Below, one piece after another: positions 13,830 through 13,835 of a DNA stretch of 13,835 bases. Origin of the DNA: JAHIJO01 sp964486075 (GTDB taxonomy: Bacteria; Verrucomicrobiota; Kiritimatiellia; JAAZAB01); contig CAZALU010000079.1 in the NCBI GenBank assembly GCA_964486075.1, positions 1 to 13,835 of the forward strand. Direction: 5' to 3'. The notes under the pieces are model-generated. The model was not told the DNA's origin and ran no database searches. It was given only the letters and a program-made list of their open reading frames with translations. Position 1 is the stretch's first letter; every line of letters begins with the position of its first letter. The translations under genes and the position numbers were made by a program.

Positions 13830-13835
13830 GCAGTT
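13825..13835 (+). CDS. Start of an unknown gene cut off by the window edge
   Basis: Only Met-Pro-Gln and two further bases are present. The start is supported by a near-perfect Shine-Dalgarno (AAGGAGG, 7 bases before ATG), the strongest in the window. The structured leader that hides the start resembles IS200-type transposase genes, but three codons cannot identify the protein. An alternative frame beginning at 13758 is also open to the edge (26 codons) but has no ribosome binding site. Confidence 0.45.

Noticed and set aside
13758..13835. Alternative right-edge frame starting at ATG 13758 or 13767
   Set aside because: It is open to the edge but has no ribosome binding site and begins inside the proposed -10 box; the frame at 13825 has a strong AAGGAGG.

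Overview
The window looks like chromosome from a GC-rich anaerobe of the Planctomycetota-Verrucomicrobiota-Chlamydiota (PVC) type, most likely Kiritimatiellota or Lentisphaerota. This is inferred from gene style, not from a marker gene. The clues are a very large secreted right-handed beta-helix protein with Chlamydia Pmp-like GGA(I/L)Y and FxxN repeats, a corrinoid methyl-transfer module controlled by a PocR-type AraC regulator, and an unplaced glycosidase-like enzyme. No rRNA, tRNA or CRISPR array was seen.

Left part (1-6675). After about 330 bp of hairpin-rich non-coding DNA comes a tight minus-strand operon, read from right to left: a pterin-binding (DHPS/MtgA-like) methyltransferase (4612-3590), a cytoplasmic GH42-like TIM-barrel protein (3571-1475) and a C45-family acyltransferase/amidase (1464-331). 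Intergenic gaps are 18 and 10 bp. A divergent EamA/DMT transporter (4892-5803) separates this operon from a minus-strand corrinoid protein (6516-5878) that ends in a good intrinsic terminator. A divergent AraC-type activator with a probable PocR sensor domain (6676-7935) lies beside the corrinoid gene. Read together, the methyltransferase and corrinoid protein would move a methyl group between a methylated substrate and tetrahydrofolate, with the regulator sensing the substrate. The GH-like and C45 enzymes may prepare or process that substrate, and the transporter may move it or a product. No substrate-specific demethylase (MttB, MtaB or UroD-like) is in the window, so the substrate is unknown.

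Middle (7936-8174). This non-coding stretch is packed with hairpins, bounded by two perfect long palindromes that share TGAATTTT...AAAATTCA ends. One begins two bases after the araC stop codon and the other contains the stop codon of the gene to its right. A degenerate copy of the first lies just past the stop of the C45 gene (294-328).

Right part (8172-13835). One minus-strand gene of about 5.2 kb encodes a secreted three-module beta-helix protein. Modules 2 and 3 contain a 1185-bp stretch that is identical base for base at 1719-bp spacing, while the flanking 534 bp of each repeat unit have clearly diverged. At the right edge a new plus-strand gene begins inside an 11-bp inverted repeat that would enclose its start codon. 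This resembles the leader of some IS200-like transposase genes, but only the first codons are present.
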